A stretch of DNA of 64,000 bases from Nocardia caishijiensis NBRC 108228 (GCF_001612825.1 NZ_BDBE01000025.1:186001-250000), one strand, 5' to 3'. Positions 8,921 to 20,330 are shown, counted from the stretch's first letter. The notes: a model not told the origin generated them from the sequence alone. A program made the numbers and translations.

Positions 8921-10300
8921 TCAGAGATTGCTGACGGCGCCTTCGGCGGCCTCGGCCCACTCACGCCACTGCTTGGCCTGCTCGAGCGCCTTCTCCGCGT
9001 CGCGCTTCTTGCCCGCTGCCTCGGCCTTGGCGGCCTGCTCCTCGAACTGGGCGACGCGCTCACGGAATTGCGCGGCCCGGGCCACGGCCTCCGGGTCGGT
9101 GCGGCGCCACTGCTGGTCGGCCGCGTCGCGCACCCGCTTCTCGATGGCGCGCAACCTGCCCTCGAGCTCCTGCATCCGCTCGCGCGGGACCTTGCCGATG
9201 GCGTCCCACTTGTCCTGCAGTTCGCGCAGGGCGGCGCGGGCGGCCTCGAGGCCGGTGGCCGGGTCGATGTGCTCGTAGGCGTCGAGCAGTTCCAGTTTGG
9301 CGGTGGCGTTGTGCTCGAACTCCGCGTCGCGTTCGGAGACCGCCGCGTTGCGGGCGGCGAAGAACACGTCCTGGGCGCTCTTGAACCGGCGCCACAGTGC
9401 CTCGTCGGCCTCACGTGGCGCGCGGCCCGCCGCCTTCCATTCGGTGAGCAGATCGCGGAACACCGCGGCGGTGCCAGTCCAGTCGGTGGAACCCGACAGT
9501 TCCTCGGCGCGTACACACAGCTCTTCCTTGCGCGTCTTGGCTGTGGCGCGTTCGCGGTCGAGCTCGGCGAAATGGGCGCCGCGGCGGCGGTTGAACGCCT
9601 CACGCGCCTTGGAGTAGCGCTTCCACAGCGCGTCGTCGACCTTGCGATCCACCCCGCGGATGGACTTCCACTCGTCGAGGATCTCGCGCAACCGGTCGCC
9701 CGCGGCCTTCCACTGGGTGGATTCGGCGGCGATCTGCTCGGCCTCGGCGGCCAGGGCTTCCTTGCGCTCGGTGTGCTCGTGGCGGGCGCGTTCCTTCTCC
9801 TCCTTGGCGTGCGCGGCGGCTTCCTCGGAGTGTTCGGTGATGGCCTGCAGACGGGTGGCCAGGCTGTCGATATCGCCGATGACGGCGGCGGTCGGCAGCG
9901 TCTCGGCCAGCGCCAGCGCGGCGGCCTTGGTCTTGCGCGCGTCGGCGCCCGCGGCCAAACGCGCCTCGAGCAACGCCACCTCGGTGGCCAGATCGTCGAA
10001 GCGGCGGCCGAAGTGGGCCAACCCCTCGGCCGCGTCCCCGGCCTGCCAGGAGCCGATCACACGCTCGCCGTCGGCCGTCCGCACCCAGGCGGTGCCGTCC
10101 TCGTCGACCCGACCCCATTTGCTCGGGTCGGTGGCGGCGGGCACAACCACGGCGTGCGGATGCGCCTGATCGGGGCCGGGCGCCGGTTTCACGGCATGCG
10201 GTTTGGGCGGCTGCGCGGCCTTGCCGCCGGGCTTGGGGGTGCCGGAGGGTCGCGGACCCGGACCGGGGGTGGGCTTCGCGGTTGCGTTGCTGTCGGTCAT
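8921..10300 (-). CDS. DUF349 coiled-coil protein (Rv2731-like)
   Basis: A 459-residue cytoplasmic protein with a Pro/Lys-rich N-terminal stretch (residues 1-50), a short globular segment ([24 protein letters not shown] without the flanks) and then several DUF349 helical repeats with the recurring pattern W-K-x-A/S-I/G-R and A-L-W-K/R-R-F/Y. It is highly charged, with long Ala/Glu/Arg helices. DUF349 proteins are of unknown biochemical role; the orthologue sits next to miaB and miaA in mycobacteria. ATG 10300 is the first start after the Pro-rich region. It converges on the membrane protein gene and shares its terminator. Confidence 0.85.
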   Translation of the reverse strand: MTDSNATAKPTPGPGPRPSGTPKPGGKAAQPPKPHAVKPAPGPDQAHPHAVVVPAATDPSKWGRVDEDGTAWVRTADGERVIGSWQAGDAAEGLAHFGRRFDDLATEVALLEARLAAGADARKTKAAALALAETLPTAAVIGDIDSLATRLQAITEHSEEAAAHAKEEKERARHEHTERKEALAAEAEQIAAESTQWKAAGDRLREILDEWKSIRGVDRKVDDALWKRYSKAREAFNRRRGAHFAELDRERATAKTRKEELCVRAEELSGSTDWTGTAAVFRDLLTEWKAAGRAPREADEALWRRFKSAQDVFFAARNAAVSERDAEFEHNATAKLELLDAYEHIDPATGLEAARAALRELQDKWDAIGKVPRERMQELEGRLRAIEKRVRDAADQQWRRTDPEAVARAAQFRERVAQFEEQAAKAEAAGKKRDAEKALEQAKQWREWAEAAEGAVSNL

Positions 10301-10563
10301 TGCTCTCCGTCCCTGCCGCGCGTCACGGCTGCCTGGTTACGCCCTAGCACATCCCATTGAACCCGCTTCGAGCCGAGGAAACCATCGATCTCGGGGATCG
10401 GATGCCGCGTTTCCTGGGATTTCGTCCCGGACGACGGGGGTGGTCGCATCAGAAAACACTAGCAATCTCGCGGGGCACCACAGCGCCGGACACTCGCGGA
10501 CCGCCCCGGGCTCCCGCCACGCCGGATGCGGGCGCGCACCGCCGGTGCGGCTACGGTTACCTC
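10301..10563. other. Divergent intergenic region before the Rv2728c-like gene
   Basis: No convincing gene is seen in these 263 bases. An in-frame extension of the downstream gene to 10357 exists, but its translation (Arg/Pro-rich, no family similarity) looks non-coding. A TACGGT box at 10552-10557 lies 6 bases before GTG 10564. Confidence 0.5.
10552..10557 (+). promoter_or_regulatory. -10 element for a leaderless transcript
   Basis: TACGGT ends 6 bases before GTG 10564, the likely first codon of the next gene. It fits TANNNT for leaderless transcription. Confidence 0.4.
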
Positions 10564-11319
10564 GTGTTCTCGATAGCGGCCCTGGTCCCGTCGCCGCCGA
10601 TGCTGGTGCCCCACCTGTGCGGACATCAGCTGGCCTCCGGCGATGTTCCCGACGAGCCCGTGGTGACGGTGCGCGCGGCCGCGCTCGAGGCCGTCGCCAC
10701 GCTCGCCGCGCAGGCCGACCAGTGGGTCGTCGTCGGCACCGGCGCCGGGACCGAGACGTTCGATCCCGGTACGCGCGGCACCTTCCGTGGGTTCGGCGCC
10801 GATGTCGTGGTCGGTCTCGGACCGGGAGCGGGCGCCGACGCTCCGGCAGACCCCCAGCTTCCGCTGCCCGTCCTGATCGCCGGGTGGTTGCGGGAGCAGG
10901 CCGCACCCGGTGTTTCCGTCCACGCGCGGCTGATCGCCGCCGACACCGCACCGGAGGAGTGCGCCCGATTCGGTGCCGACCTGCGCGCCGAACTCGACGC
11001 CGATCCGGCGCCCCACGCCGTCCTCGTCGTCGCCGACGGCGCCGCCACCTTGACCGTGAAATCTCCCGGCTACCTCGACGAGCGCGCCGAACCGTTCCAA
11101 ACGGACCTCGACGCGGCCCTGCGTGCCGGTTCCCGGGCCGGGCTCGCCGCACTCGACCCCGACCTCTGCGCGCGGCTGCGGGTCGACGGTCGCGCCGCCT
11201 ATCAGGTGCTGGGCGGCCTGTTCGCCGCCGATCCGGCCGACCCACGGGTCCGCACCCTGTACCAGGGCGCGCCCTACGGCGTCGGCTACGACGTGAGCCT
11301 GTGGGACGGCCGCCGATGA
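10564..11319 (+). CDS. Class III extradiol dioxygenase-like protein (Rv2728c-like)
   Basis: A 251-residue protein beginning [19 protein letters not shown], a pattern seen in proteins annotated as LigB-like class III extradiol ring-cleavage dioxygenase subunits. Ala-rich, probably cytoplasmic. The segments WVVVGTGAG and [14 protein letters not shown] resemble the beta strands of that fold, but the metal-binding His pair usual for active enzymes is not obvious, so enzymatic activity is doubtful. It is the first gene of a coupled run: its stop overlaps the miaA start in ATGA. Mycobacterial genomes keep this gene immediately before miaA. Confidence 0.75.
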   Translation: MFSIAALVPSPPMLVPHLCGHQLASGDVPDEPVVTVRAAALEAVATLAAQADQWVVVGTGAGTETFDPGTRGTFRGFGADVVVGLGPGAGADAPADPQLPLPVLIAGWLREQAAPGVSVHARLIAADTAPEECARFGADLRAELDADPAPHAVLVVADGAATLTVKSPGYLDERAEPFQTDLDAALRAGSRAGLAALDPDLCARLRVDGRAAYQVLGGLFAADPADPRVRTLYQGAPYGVGYDVSLWDGRR

Positions 11320-12242
11320 CGATCCGCCCCATCGCGGTCGTCGGCCCGACCGCGACCGGAAAGTCCGATCTGGCCCTTGACCTGGCCGAACGGCTCGACG
11401 GCGAGATCGTCAACATCGACGCGATGCAGCTGTATCGCGGCATGGACGTCGGCACCGCGAAGCTGCCGCGCGCGCAGCGGCGCGGCATCCCCCACCACCT
11501 TCTCGACGTTCTCGATGTCACCGAGACCGCGACCGTCGCGGCCTACCAGAGCGCGGCCCGCACGGTCGTCGAGGACATCATGGCGCGGGGTCGCACCCCG
11601 GTCGTGGTCGGCGGCTCGATGATGTACGTGCAGGCGCTGCTCGATCGGTGGGACTTCCCGGCCACCGACCCGGACGTCCGTGCCCGGTGGGAAGCGGTGC
11701 TCGCCGACGGCGGGGTCGCGGCCGTGCACGCCGCGCTGCGGGCGGCCGACCCGGTCGCGGCCGACACGATCCTGCCCACCGACGGACGACGGATGGTCCG
11801 CGCGCTGGAAGTCGTCGAGCTGACCGGCAAACCGTTCGCCGCCTCGGCGCCGACCATCGGTGCACCCCACTGGGACACGGTCATCGTCGGCGTCGACCGC
11901 GAGACCGCCGCCCTCGACGCCCGCATCGAGGCCCGCACCGCGCACATGTTCGACGCGGGCCTCGTTGACGAGGTCCGCGCCCTGCTCGACGCCGGACTGC
12001 GCGAGGGCCAGACCGCCCGCCGCGCGATCGGCTACGCCCAGGTGCTCGCCGCCCTCGACGGCGAATACGACCTCGCGCACGCCCGCGAACGCACGCTCAT
12101 CGGCACCCGCCGCTACGTGCGGCGACAGCGGTCCTGGTTCCGCCGCGACCCCAGGGTGACCTGGGTCGACGGCGCCGACCCCGACCTCACCGCCACCACG
12201 CTCACCCGGCTCGACGAACAGACAGGACGGACCGCGCAGTGA
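11316..12242 (+). CDS. miaA: tRNA dimethylallyltransferase MiaA
   Basis: A 308-residue transferase that adds a dimethylallyl group from DMAPP to N6 of A37 in tRNAs reading UNN codons, making the substrate of MiaB. The P-loop is GPTATGKS (residues 10-17). The family motif [18 protein letters not shown] includes the catalytic Asp; GIPHHLLD and the C-terminal [10 protein letters not shown] and [15 protein letters not shown] are characteristic. ATG 11316 overlaps the preceding stop, and its own stop overlaps the next start in GTGA, so three genes are translationally coupled. Confidence 0.95.
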   Translation: MTIRPIAVVGPTATGKSDLALDLAERLDGEIVNIDAMQLYRGMDVGTAKLPRAQRRGIPHHLLDVLDVTETATVAAYQSAARTVVEDIMARGRTPVVVGGSMMYVQALLDRWDFPATDPDVRARWEAVLADGGVAAVHAALRAADPVAADTILPTDGRRMVRALEVVELTGKPFAASAPTIGAPHWDTVIVGVDRETAALDARIEARTAHMFDAGLVDEVRALLDAGLREGQTARRAIGYAQVLAALDGEYDLAHARERTLIGTRRYVRRQRSWFRRDPRVTWVDGADPDLTATTLTRLDEQTGRTAQ

Positions 12243-13075
12243 CCCGACGAGTGAGTACCCGCAACGCCTCGGTACAGGTGTGGCAGGCCTACCTCAACAA
12301 CCGGACCAAACGTCACCGCGACGGCCGCTTCCTCGTGCAGGGCGTGCGCCCGATCACCCAGGCGCTGGCCAACGACTGGCCGCTGGAAACGCTGCTCTAC
12401 CGGCTCGGCACCCCTGATCTGTCCAGCTGGGCGCGGGAACTGCTCGACACCACCGACGTACCGCAGGTGGGTCTGGTTCCCGAGCTGATGGCCGAGCTGG
12501 GCGAGAAATCGGGCACGACTCCCGAGGTCGTCGCGGTGGCCCACGCCCGCCATCCCGACCTGGCCGACTACGAACCCGGCGAACCGGGGGAGGACTTCCC
12601 GGTGGTCGTGGTGTTCGACCGGCCCAATTCGCCGGGCAACCTCGGCACGCTCATCCGGTCGGCCGACGCGTTCGGTGCCTCGGGGGTGATCGTCACCGGT
12701 CACGGCGCCGATCAGTTCGACCCGCAGGCCGTGCGTGCCTCCACCGGCTCGCTGTTCGCCGTGCCGGTCCTTCGCGCGTCGGGCCCGGCCCAGGTCGTGG
12801 AGTTCCGCGACCGGCAGGTGGCGCGCGGCATCCCCACCCGCATCGTCGGCACCGACGAACACGCGCCGTCGACCATCTACGACCACGACTTCACCGAGGC
12901 GACGATCCTGGTGGTCGGCAACGAGACCACCGGGATGAGTTCGGCCTGGTCGCAGGCCTGCGACGACCTGGTGACCATCCCGATGGGCGGCACCGCCAGC
13001 TCGCTGGGCGCACCCTCGGCGGGGGCGATCGGGCTGTACGAGATCGCCCGCCAGCGCCGCACCTTCGCCCGATGA
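12239..13075 (+). CDS. TrmH-family RNA 2'-O-methyltransferase (SPOUT)
   Basis: A 278-residue SPOUT methyltransferase that likely modifies a ribose 2'-OH of rRNA or tRNA with SAM. The N-terminal part ([19 protein letters not shown]) is the L30e-like substrate-binding domain. The SPOUT knot follows with [20 protein letters not shown] (motif 1), [10 protein letters not shown] (motif 2) and [22 protein letters not shown] motif 3; the usual SLN is replaced by SLG. GTG 12239 overlaps the miaA stop. The exact RNA target cannot be read from the sequence. Confidence 0.85.
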   Translation: MTRRVSTRNASVQVWQAYLNNRTKRHRDGRFLVQGVRPITQALANDWPLETLLYRLGTPDLSSWARELLDTTDVPQVGLVPELMAELGEKSGTTPEVVAVAHARHPDLADYEPGEPGEDFPVVVVFDRPNSPGNLGTLIRSADAFGASGVIVTGHGADQFDPQAVRASTGSLFAVPVLRASGPAQVVEFRDRQVARGIPTRIVGTDEHAPSTIYDHDFTEATILVVGNETTGMSSAWSQACDDLVTIPMGGTASSLGAPSAGAIGLYEIARQRRTFAR

Positions 13076-13110
13076 CGGGAGCGCCGTCCGCACAGGGGAC
13101 AATGGCTGGC

Positions 13111-14010
13111 GTGTCCGACATCGAATTCAGCAAGGGCCACGGCACCCAGAACGACTTCGTCGTGCTGCCCGACCTCGCGGTGCGTCTCGACCTGACCGCC
13201 GACCGCGTCGCCGCTCTCTGCGACCGTCGACGCGGTCTCGGGGCCGACGGTGTGCTGCGCGTCGCCAAGGCGGGCGCCCTGCGCGCGGCGGGCGTGCTCG
13301 ACACCCTGCCCGACGGCGTCACCGCCGAGGACTGGTTCATGGACTACCGCAACGCCGACGGCTCGATCGCCGAGATGTGCGGCAACGGCATCCGCGTGTT
13401 CGCCCACTACCTCAACGCCACCGGGCTGGAAACGCGCACCGAGTACCTGATCGGCAGCCGGGCGGGTGGACGTCCCGTGCGGGTCCACGCCGCGGGCCCG
13501 GTGGACGGCGACATCACCGTCGACATGGGTGTCGTGCGTGAGCTCGGCGGCTCCACCGCGACCCTGGGCGGCTGGGCGTTGGCCGGTGTCGGCATCGATG
13601 TCGGCAATCCGCACCTGGCCTGCGTCGATGAGAGCCTGACCGCCGACGCCCTGGCCAAGCTCGACCTCAGCGTGTCACCCGGTTTCGATCCCGACCTGTT
13701 CCCGCACGGCGTCAACGTCGAGATCCTCACCGCGCTCGACGCCGACAACGCCGTCGACATGCGCGTCTACGAGCGCGGGGTCGGCGAGACCCGTTCCTGC
13801 GGGACCGGAACCGTCGCCGCCGCGGCCGCCGCGCTCACCGCGGCGGGTGTGTCGGTCGGTTCGGGTCGGGGCGAGGTCACCGTGCGCGTGCCCGGCGGAC
13901 AGGTACACGTCACCATCGACAACGGCCGCGCCTGGATGCGCGGGCCCTCGGTCCTGCTCGCCGCGGGCACCCTGTCGGTCGACTGGTGGAACGCGCGGGC
14001 CCAGGGATAA
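13111..14010 (+). CDS. dapF: Diaminopimelate epimerase DapF
   Basis: Converts LL- to meso-diaminopimelate for lysine and peptidoglycan synthesis, using a PLP-independent two-cysteine mechanism. From GTG 13111 it has 299 residues. The catalytic Cys pair is seen in [10 protein letters not shown] (C90) and [13 protein letters not shown] (C230). [14 protein letters not shown] near the start is the conserved N-terminus, which argues for GTG 13111. ATG 13072, overlapping the upstream stop in ATGA, is an alternative that adds 13 residues. A GACAAT box ends 7 bases before GTG 13111, so a separate leaderless transcript is possible. Confidence 0.92.
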   Translation: MSDIEFSKGHGTQNDFVVLPDLAVRLDLTADRVAALCDRRRGLGADGVLRVAKAGALRAAGVLDTLPDGVTAEDWFMDYRNADGSIAEMCGNGIRVFAHYLNATGLETRTEYLIGSRAGGRPVRVHAAGPVDGDITVDMGVVRELGGSTATLGGWALAGVGIDVGNPHLACVDESLTADALAKLDLSVSPGFDPDLFPHGVNVEILTALDADNAVDMRVYERGVGETRSCGTGTVAAAAAALTAAGVSVGSGRGEVTVRVPGGQVHVTIDNGRAWMRGPSVLLAAGTLSVDWWNARAQG

Positions 14011-14053
14011 CCGGATGCGCCGTGTCACTGTGACGTGGCAGCATGGAAGGCGT

Positions 14054-15604
<1,551 letters not shown>

Positions 15605-15692
15605 CCGGGTTTGCCGCCCGGTTGCGGCCGACACCGATGCGACACAGCAATATTCGGACGCTATGGTCGATTGTCGACAGCAGGAGGGTGTT

Positions 15693-16565
15693 ATGTCGAA
15701 CGACCAGATGAACGATGTCGAGCAGGGCGACCACGTTCTTTCCGACGGCGCGCCGTTGAGTCCGGCGCCGAGCGAGTGGGAGATCCGGGCATTCGAAGCG
15801 GTGTTCGCACCGGTGCGGGCCTGGGCGAGTCCACGCTTCTACGGGTTGGACAACATTCCGGCCGAGGGCCCGGTGCTGATCGTGGCCAACCACAATCTGC
15901 TCGGCGGTATCGATGCGCCGCTGCTGATGCCCGCGATCCTGCGGGAGCGGGGGCGGCTGGTGCGCGGGCTGGCCGAGCACGTGCTGATGGTGCCCGGTGT
16001 GCGCGAGATCCTGCACCGCTTCGGTGCGGTGCGCGGGACCAGGTCGAACTGCCTCACGTTGCTCGAGCGCGGTGAGGCGGTGGTGGTGTTCCCCGGTGGT
16101 GGTCGCGAGGCGATCCGCCGCAAGGGGGAGAAGTACGTGCTCAAGTGGGAGGGGCGCACCGGGTTCGCGCGGATGGCGATCCAGGCCGGGGTACCCATCG
16201 TGCCGTTGGCGATGATCGGCATCGACGATGCCTTCGACATCGTCTTCGACGGTCAGCATCCGGTGATGTCGCCGCTGCGGTGGACGTGCGAACTGCTCGG
16301 CATCAACCCCGAGTTGAACCCGCCGCTGGTGAAGGGTATCGGGCCGACCCCGATTCCCCGCCCCGAACGCTTCTACTACTCGGCGGGCGCACCGATCGAT
16401 CCCACCCCGTGGCTCGGCGCCGACGACATCGACAGTGCCGCCGCCGATCTGCGTGACGTGGTGCGCAAGAGTTTGGAGGAGGAACTGCGGTTCCTGTTCT
16501 CCGAACGCGAGCGCGACACCGGCCGAGGCCTGCTCGGCCGCCTGCGCGGCGCGCTGCCCTTCTGA
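15693..16565 (+). CDS. Lysophospholipid/diacylglycerol acyltransferase-like protein
   Basis: A 290-residue acyltransferase of the PlsC/DAGAT-like superfamily, probably at the membrane surface in lipid synthesis. The NHNLLGGIDAPLL block matches the catalytic HxxxxD-type motif with one residue more between His and Asp, and FPGGGREAIRRKGEKYVLKW is the substrate-binding block usual in DAGAT-like proteins. ATG 15693 has an ideal AGGAGG site 5 bases upstream. The 88-base gap after hflX suggests its own promoter. Substrate unknown. Confidence 0.8.
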   Translation: MSNDQMNDVEQGDHVLSDGAPLSPAPSEWEIRAFEAVFAPVRAWASPRFYGLDNIPAEGPVLIVANHNLLGGIDAPLLMPAILRERGRLVRGLAEHVLMVPGVREILHRFGAVRGTRSNCLTLLERGEAVVVFPGGGREAIRRKGEKYVLKWEGRTGFARMAIQAGVPIVPLAMIGIDDAFDIVFDGQHPVMSPLRWTCELLGINPELNPPLVKGIGPTPIPRPERFYYSAGAPIDPTPWLGADDIDSAAADLRDVVRKSLEEELRFLFSERERDTGRGLLGRLRGALPF

Positions 16566-16610
16566 CCGATGCTAGCGGCGGAATACCCGCCGCTCACCTC
16601 GCGTTGCGAC

Positions 16611-16634
16611 CTATACGGACCACGGTCCGAATAG
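16611..16634 (+). promoter_or_regulatory. Imperfect palindrome, likely repressor operator for the pirin gene
   Basis: Arms CTATACGGACC (16611-16621) and GGTCCGAATAG (16624-16634) are complementary at 10 of 11 positions around a 2-base centre. The site ends 15 bases before the pirin ATG, between the gene and its probable promoter. The form resembles TetR-family operators; the regulator is not encoded next to it. Confidence 0.6.
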
Positions 16635-16649
16635 TGGGAGGCGAGGGCG

Positions 16650-17390
16650 ATGACGGCACAGGTTCAAGTGATTCCGGCAGCGGATCGCAGGTACTGGCGT
16701 AACGAGTGGCTCGTCTCGCGCCAGTCGTTCCCCGCGACCGGGAATTTCGTGCTCGAGGACTACGCGCACGGGCTGCTGCTGGTGCACAACGAGGACACCG
16801 TCGACCCCGGCGAGGGCTTCGACACCCATCAGCACCGTGACACCGAGATCCTGACCTGGGTGCTGGAAGGCACCGTGGTGCACCAGGACTCGGCGGGCCA
16901 TTCCGGGCTGATCCGGCCGGGTCTGGCGCAGCGGATGAGCGCGGGCACGGGCATCCGGCATTCCGAACGCAACGGCGCGGGGCGGGCCGAACGGGAACGG
17001 CTGCACGTGGTGCAGATGTGGATCCCGCCGGACACCGTCGGCTCGCCGCCGAGTTATCAGGAAACCGACGTCGAGGCCGCGCTGCGCCGCAACGCGCTGG
17101 TGCCGGTGGCCTCCGGAATGCCGAGGTACCGAGGCGAGGCCGCGATCGGCATCGGTAACCGCCACGCCACCTTCCATGTCGCACGGCTGGATCCGGGTCA
17201 CAGCATCACCGTCCCCGACGCGCCGTTCGGCCATGTCTTCCTCGCCCGTGGTGCCGTGGACTTCGAGAGTCACGGAGCGCTCGGGCAGGGCGACGCCGTG
17301 CGCCTCACGGCGACGGGCGGTCACCGGGTGACCGCGACCACCGCCGCGGAGGTGCTGATCTGGGAGATGGACGCGGCGGCCCGCCGCTGA
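16650..17390 (+). CDS. Pirin family protein
   Basis: A 246-residue double cupin. The metal-binding motif of the N-terminal cupin is visible as DTHQHRDTEILTWVLEG with the later HSERN, which supplies the usual three His and a Glu. The C-terminal cupin is degenerate. Bacterial pirins include quercetin dioxygenases and redox-responsive proteins; the exact substrate is unknown. ATG 16650 follows GGGAGG. A 24-base palindrome just upstream suggests induction by a small molecule. It converges on lexA with only 2 bases between the stops. Confidence 0.85.
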   Translation: MTAQVQVIPAADRRYWRNEWLVSRQSFPATGNFVLEDYAHGLLLVHNEDTVDPGEGFDTHQHRDTEILTWVLEGTVVHQDSAGHSGLIRPGLAQRMSAGTGIRHSERNGAGRAERERLHVVQMWIPPDTVGSPPSYQETDVEAALRRNALVPVASGMPRYRGEAAIGIGNRHATFHVARLDPGHSITVPDAPFGHVFLARGAVDFESHGALGQGDAVRLTATGGHRVTATTAAEVLIWEMDAAARR

Positions 17391-17392
17391 CC

Positions 17393-18112
17393 TCAGACCT
17401 TGCGGATGACGGTGACGACTTTCCCCAGGATTTGCGCGTCGTTGCCTGGGATCGGTTCGAAATGTGGATTGTGTGGCATCAGCCACACGTCTTTGCCGGT
17501 GCGCTTGAACGTCTTCACGGTCGCTTCGCCGTCGATCATGGCCGCGACGATGTCGCCGCCCTCGGCGACGTTCTGCTGACGTACGACCACCCAGTCGCCG
17601 TCGCAGATCGCGGCATCGACCATCGACTGACCGACCACCTTCAGCAGGAACAGTGAGCCGTCGCCGACGAGTTCACGCGGCAGCGGGAACACGTCTTCCA
17701 CCGCCTGCTCGGCCAGGATCGGTCCACCGGCGGCGATCCGGCCGAGGACCGGAACGAAGGTGGGGGTGGGGCGGCTCGGATCGACCACGTCCTCCACGGG
17801 CTCGGTGGGCAGTGTGGTCACGGCGCGCACCGCCTCGTCGAGCCCGCGTACGTTCACCGCGCGCGGCCGGTTCGGGTCGCGGCGCAGGTAGCCCTTGCGC
17901 TCCAGGGCACGCAGCTGATGGGCCACCGAGGAGGTGGAGGTGAGCCCGACCGCGTCACCGATCTCGCGGATGCTCGGCGGGTAGCCGCGTTCGGTCACCG
18001 AGGTGCGGATGACCTCGAGGACCGTGCGCTGACGCACGGTGAGATCCGCCCCGGATCCCGATGTGACGGTGCCGGTAGCGCTTTCGTCACCCGTGTCGTC
18101 TGTGTGGGTCAC
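17393..18112 (-). CDS. lexA: SOS repressor LexA
   Basis: A 239-residue repressor of the DNA-damage response that cuts itself when bound to RecA filaments. A winged helix-turn-helix covers about residues 22-85 ([24 protein letters not shown]). The cleavage site is A128-G129 in GRIAAGGPI, and the serine protease pair is S163 in VGQSMVDA and K200 in [12 protein letters not shown] 18112 adds about 20 hydrophilic residues before the DNA-binding domain. A LexA box lies at 18176-18191, so it should repress itself; the divergent gene at 18341 has its own box. Confidence 0.94.
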   Translation of the reverse strand: MTHTDDTGDESATGTVTSGSGADLTVRQRTVLEVIRTSVTERGYPPSIREIGDAVGLTSTSSVAHQLRALERKGYLRRDPNRPRAVNVRGLDEAVRAVTTLPTEPVEDVVDPSRPTPTFVPVLGRIAAGGPILAEQAVEDVFPLPRELVGDGSLFLLKVVGQSMVDAAICDGDWVVVRQQNVAEGGDIVAAMIDGEATVKTFKRTGKDVWLMPHNPHFEPIPGNDAQILGKVVTVIRKV

Positions 18113-18175
18113 CGTGTGCCGCCCTTCCGCTGGTCGAATTCGCCTCTCTCACGCTAGTCGGGCCACGCCGAAGTA

Positions 18176-18191
18176 TCAAACATCTGTTCGA
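18176..18191 (-). promoter_or_regulatory. LexA box upstream of lexA
   Basis: TCAAACATCTGTTCGA fits TCGAAC-N4-GTTCGA at 11 of 12 fixed positions, 64 bases from the lexA start, which is a normal distance for autoregulation. Confidence 0.75.
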
Positions 18192-18239
18192 GCATGTCGG
18201 GCGTTTCGTGCTGACATGCGCGCTGCGGCGTGGTAGAAA

Positions 18240-18255
18240 TCGAACATCAGTTCGT
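18240..18255 (+). promoter_or_regulatory. LexA box upstream of the divS/chiZ-like gene
   Basis: TCGAACATCAGTTCGT fits the SOS consensus at 11 of 12 fixed positions, 86 bases before ATG 18341. A further short palindrome TGTTCGAACA lies at 18264-18273. Confidence 0.75.
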
Positions 18256-18340
18256 CGCACAGGTGTTCGAACAGGTGCGGTCATCGTCGCCTCACCTGCC
18301 CTTTCATCCAGCGGAGCACACCACCCCGGAGGTTCTTCCG

Positions 18341-19036
18341 ATGAGCACAGCGATCAGCGCCCTGCGTTCCTACGATTCCGCCGAACTCCCCGAACCGGTG
18401 CTGCGTCGCCGTCGAAGCACCCGCGCCCCACGGCCTTTCACGCTCGTGCGCGGGCTGGGTAGAAATGCCGCGGCGCGGCGTGAGGTCGCCGCCCGTTTCA
18501 CCGCGCATCCGCCGGTCCCCGCCGAGTCCGCACGGCCAGCGGCAGTGGTCGGCACATCGGCGGTCGCCGAACCCCGAGCCAGGGGTGCGCGGACGTTCGA
18601 TCTCACCGAAGCCGAGGTCGATCTCGCGTTCGCCACCGTGCCCCGCTGGGAGTCGGTGGGGACCCGATCCGTGACCGGCTCGCTCGCCGCCGAGCCGCCG
18701 ACGGCGCCGTCGCGTCGGCGGGTACGCGCGGATGTCCAGGCGGCCGATCGCGGCCCGCGATCGCGTGAGCCGCGCCCGGAGTCCGGGCTCTACTCGAGTG
18801 TGCGGGTTTCCGGCGCTCGCGGCGCTCATCCGATGGTTCGGGTTCGCCGGGCGCAGGCGGGCTTGGCGGCCCTCGCGCTCACGGCGCTGGCGACCGCGCT
18901 GATCGTGGCCACACTCTTAGGTCTGGCGCATCTGCGAGCGGGCAGCTTCGGCGGGTCGACGGACCCGTCTACCGGCATCTCCCAGCAGGGCGACCACCCG
19001 CAGATCGGCTTGTTCGAAACGCGATTCCAAAACTAG
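18341..19036 (+). CDS. SOS-controlled single-pass membrane protein, DivS/ChiZ position, no LysM domain
   Basis: A 231-residue protein: an Arg/Ala/Pro-rich, probably disordered cytoplasmic part (1-165), one transmembrane helix (about 168-195, AALALTALATALIVATLL) and a 36-residue outer tail. In mycobacteria and corynebacteria the gene divergent from lexA makes ChiZ/DivS, which blocks cell division after DNA damage; those proteins also have a disordered basic N-terminus and one helix but usually end in a LysM domain. None is visible here and the stop is clear. ATG 18341 follows GGAGG. Role as a division inhibitor is inferred from position and the LexA box. Confidence 0.7.
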   Translation: MSTAISALRSYDSAELPEPVLRRRRSTRAPRPFTLVRGLGRNAAARREVAARFTAHPPVPAESARPAAVVGTSAVAEPRARGARTFDLTEAEVDLAFATVPRWESVGTRSVTGSLAAEPPTAPSRRRVRADVQAADRGPRSREPRPESGLYSSVRVSGARGAHPMVRVRRAQAGLAALALTALATALIVATLLGLAHLRAGSFGGSTDPSTGISQQGDHPQIGLFETRFQN

Positions 19037-19090
19037 AACACGTTGCTATCGTGACGATTGTCCGTACCGGGTGGGCCGGTCCGGGCACGG

Positions 19091-20320
19091 ATGCGAGGTC
19101 ACGTGCGCAGCTCTTGGATCGTCCTGCTGCTGGGAATGCTGCTGGCCACCGTGGTTGTTCCGGTCGCTCGCGCCGATCCCGGCTACACCGCCTACCTGGA
19201 CCTACCCGCCCGCAACGACGACGGTGAATTCGCGGGCGGTATCCATCCGGCCCTGCCGCTGGGCGTCGAACCCCTGCGCGCGGCACTCGATCAGGCCAGA
19301 GCCGACGACATCGCGCCGCGACGATATTCCACACTGCTGCACCAGTACTGGCTCGTCGTCGCCACCGACAACGCGGGCATCGACCTCGCGGACTGGGCGC
19401 CGGAGCGTGGCGTGGCGGCCAATACCGACACCTTCACCCGGGTGTACGTCAACTACTTCCGGATCGCGGCGGCCCGCCCGGACTTCTACTGGGCAGGTCT
19501 GGCGGGGATCGCCGGTGGCTCTTTCGCGTCCGGGTTCTTCGACGTGGGCGATGTCGGCACCCTGCTGTCGGTGCGCGGAATCCACGAACTCGGCACCGCG
19601 GTCGCCGACCTGCTGCGGGCCACCCCGGCGGAGCTGGTCGCCGCCGTACCACCCGACATCGCCGCGCTCGCCCTGCGTGGCCCGCGGCTGACCGCCGACG
19701 ATCTGGCGTGGTACCAGACCAGGCTGATCATCATGCAGCGCCACATCTTCACGGATCTGGTGCCGATGCACGAGGCCTACCTGGCCGACGGGATGGCGGC
19801 GATCGACGAGATGCACGCGGCGGGCCTGCTCGACGACACCATGCGTGCCGCCTGGGCGGGCATCGACGACGGCACCGGACTGGCCGAGGCGCTGGTCACC
19901 ATGGCCGACCGCGAACAGAACCACATCGTCCCCGAGCAGTGGGACGCCACCGCCGCCGGGCGCGGCGGACTGGGGCGAGTGCTCACCTATGTCACCACGG
20001 TCGCGGGTAAACCGGGCCTGGCGGGCGCCCGCGCGCCCGGCGTGTACGCACCGGCCACCGTGCGTTCGCCGATTCCCGGCAGCGGGCTCGGACTGCGGAT
20101 GCCGCTGCCCGCGTTCAACTGGGCCGACCGCGCCGACCGGTGGGCCTACCTCGCCGCCGACCTGGTGCCCCGCCACCTCGACCTGGCCACCGACCCCGCC
20201 CGAGCCGTGGCCGTGTACCGCGAACCGTTCCAGGACAAGCTCGACCGGGGCCGATTGCTGACCCGGCTGCCCGAGGTGATCGCGGACCTGACCACGCAGT
20301 GGCAGGTGACCCATACCTGA
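19091..20320 (+). CDS. Secreted protein of unknown function
   Basis: A 409-residue protein with a clear signal peptide (basic MRGHVRSS, hydrophobic SWIVLLLGMLLATVVVPV, cleavage near ARA-DP). No further membrane segment. It has many Trp and Tyr and the stretches LLHQYWLVVATDNAGIDLAD and ALVTMADREQNHIVPEQW. The latter, with His and acidic residues, may be an active or binding site, but I recognise no family. ATG 19091 is chosen for the signal peptide. It lies between the SOS gene and nrdR; whether it is co-transcribed is unclear. Confidence 0.65.
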   Translation: MRGHVRSSWIVLLLGMLLATVVVPVARADPGYTAYLDLPARNDDGEFAGGIHPALPLGVEPLRAALDQARADDIAPRRYSTLLHQYWLVVATDNAGIDLADWAPERGVAANTDTFTRVYVNYFRIAAARPDFYWAGLAGIAGGSFASGFFDVGDVGTLLSVRGIHELGTAVADLLRATPAELVAAVPPDIAALALRGPRLTADDLAWYQTRLIIMQRHIFTDLVPMHEAYLADGMAAIDEMHAAGLLDDTMRAAWAGIDDGTGLAEALVTMADREQNHIVPEQWDATAAGRGGLGRVLTYVTTVAGKPGLAGARAPGVYAPATVRSPIPGSGLGLRMPLPAFNWADRADRWAYLAADLVPRHLDLATDPARAVAVYREPFQDKLDRGRLLTRLPEVIADLTTQWQVTHT

Positions 20321-20324
20321 GCGG

Positions 20325-20330
20325 TATCCT
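20325..20330 (+). promoter_or_regulatory. -10 element for nrdR
   Basis: TATCCT is a good TANNNT box about 55 bases upstream of the nrdR ATG, leaving a leader that contains GAAGG before the start. Confidence 0.4.

Noticed and set aside
13072..13110. ATG 13072 as the dapF start
   Set aside because: It is possible through ATGA coupling, but the conserved protein begins at GTG 13111, so it is listed only as an alternative.
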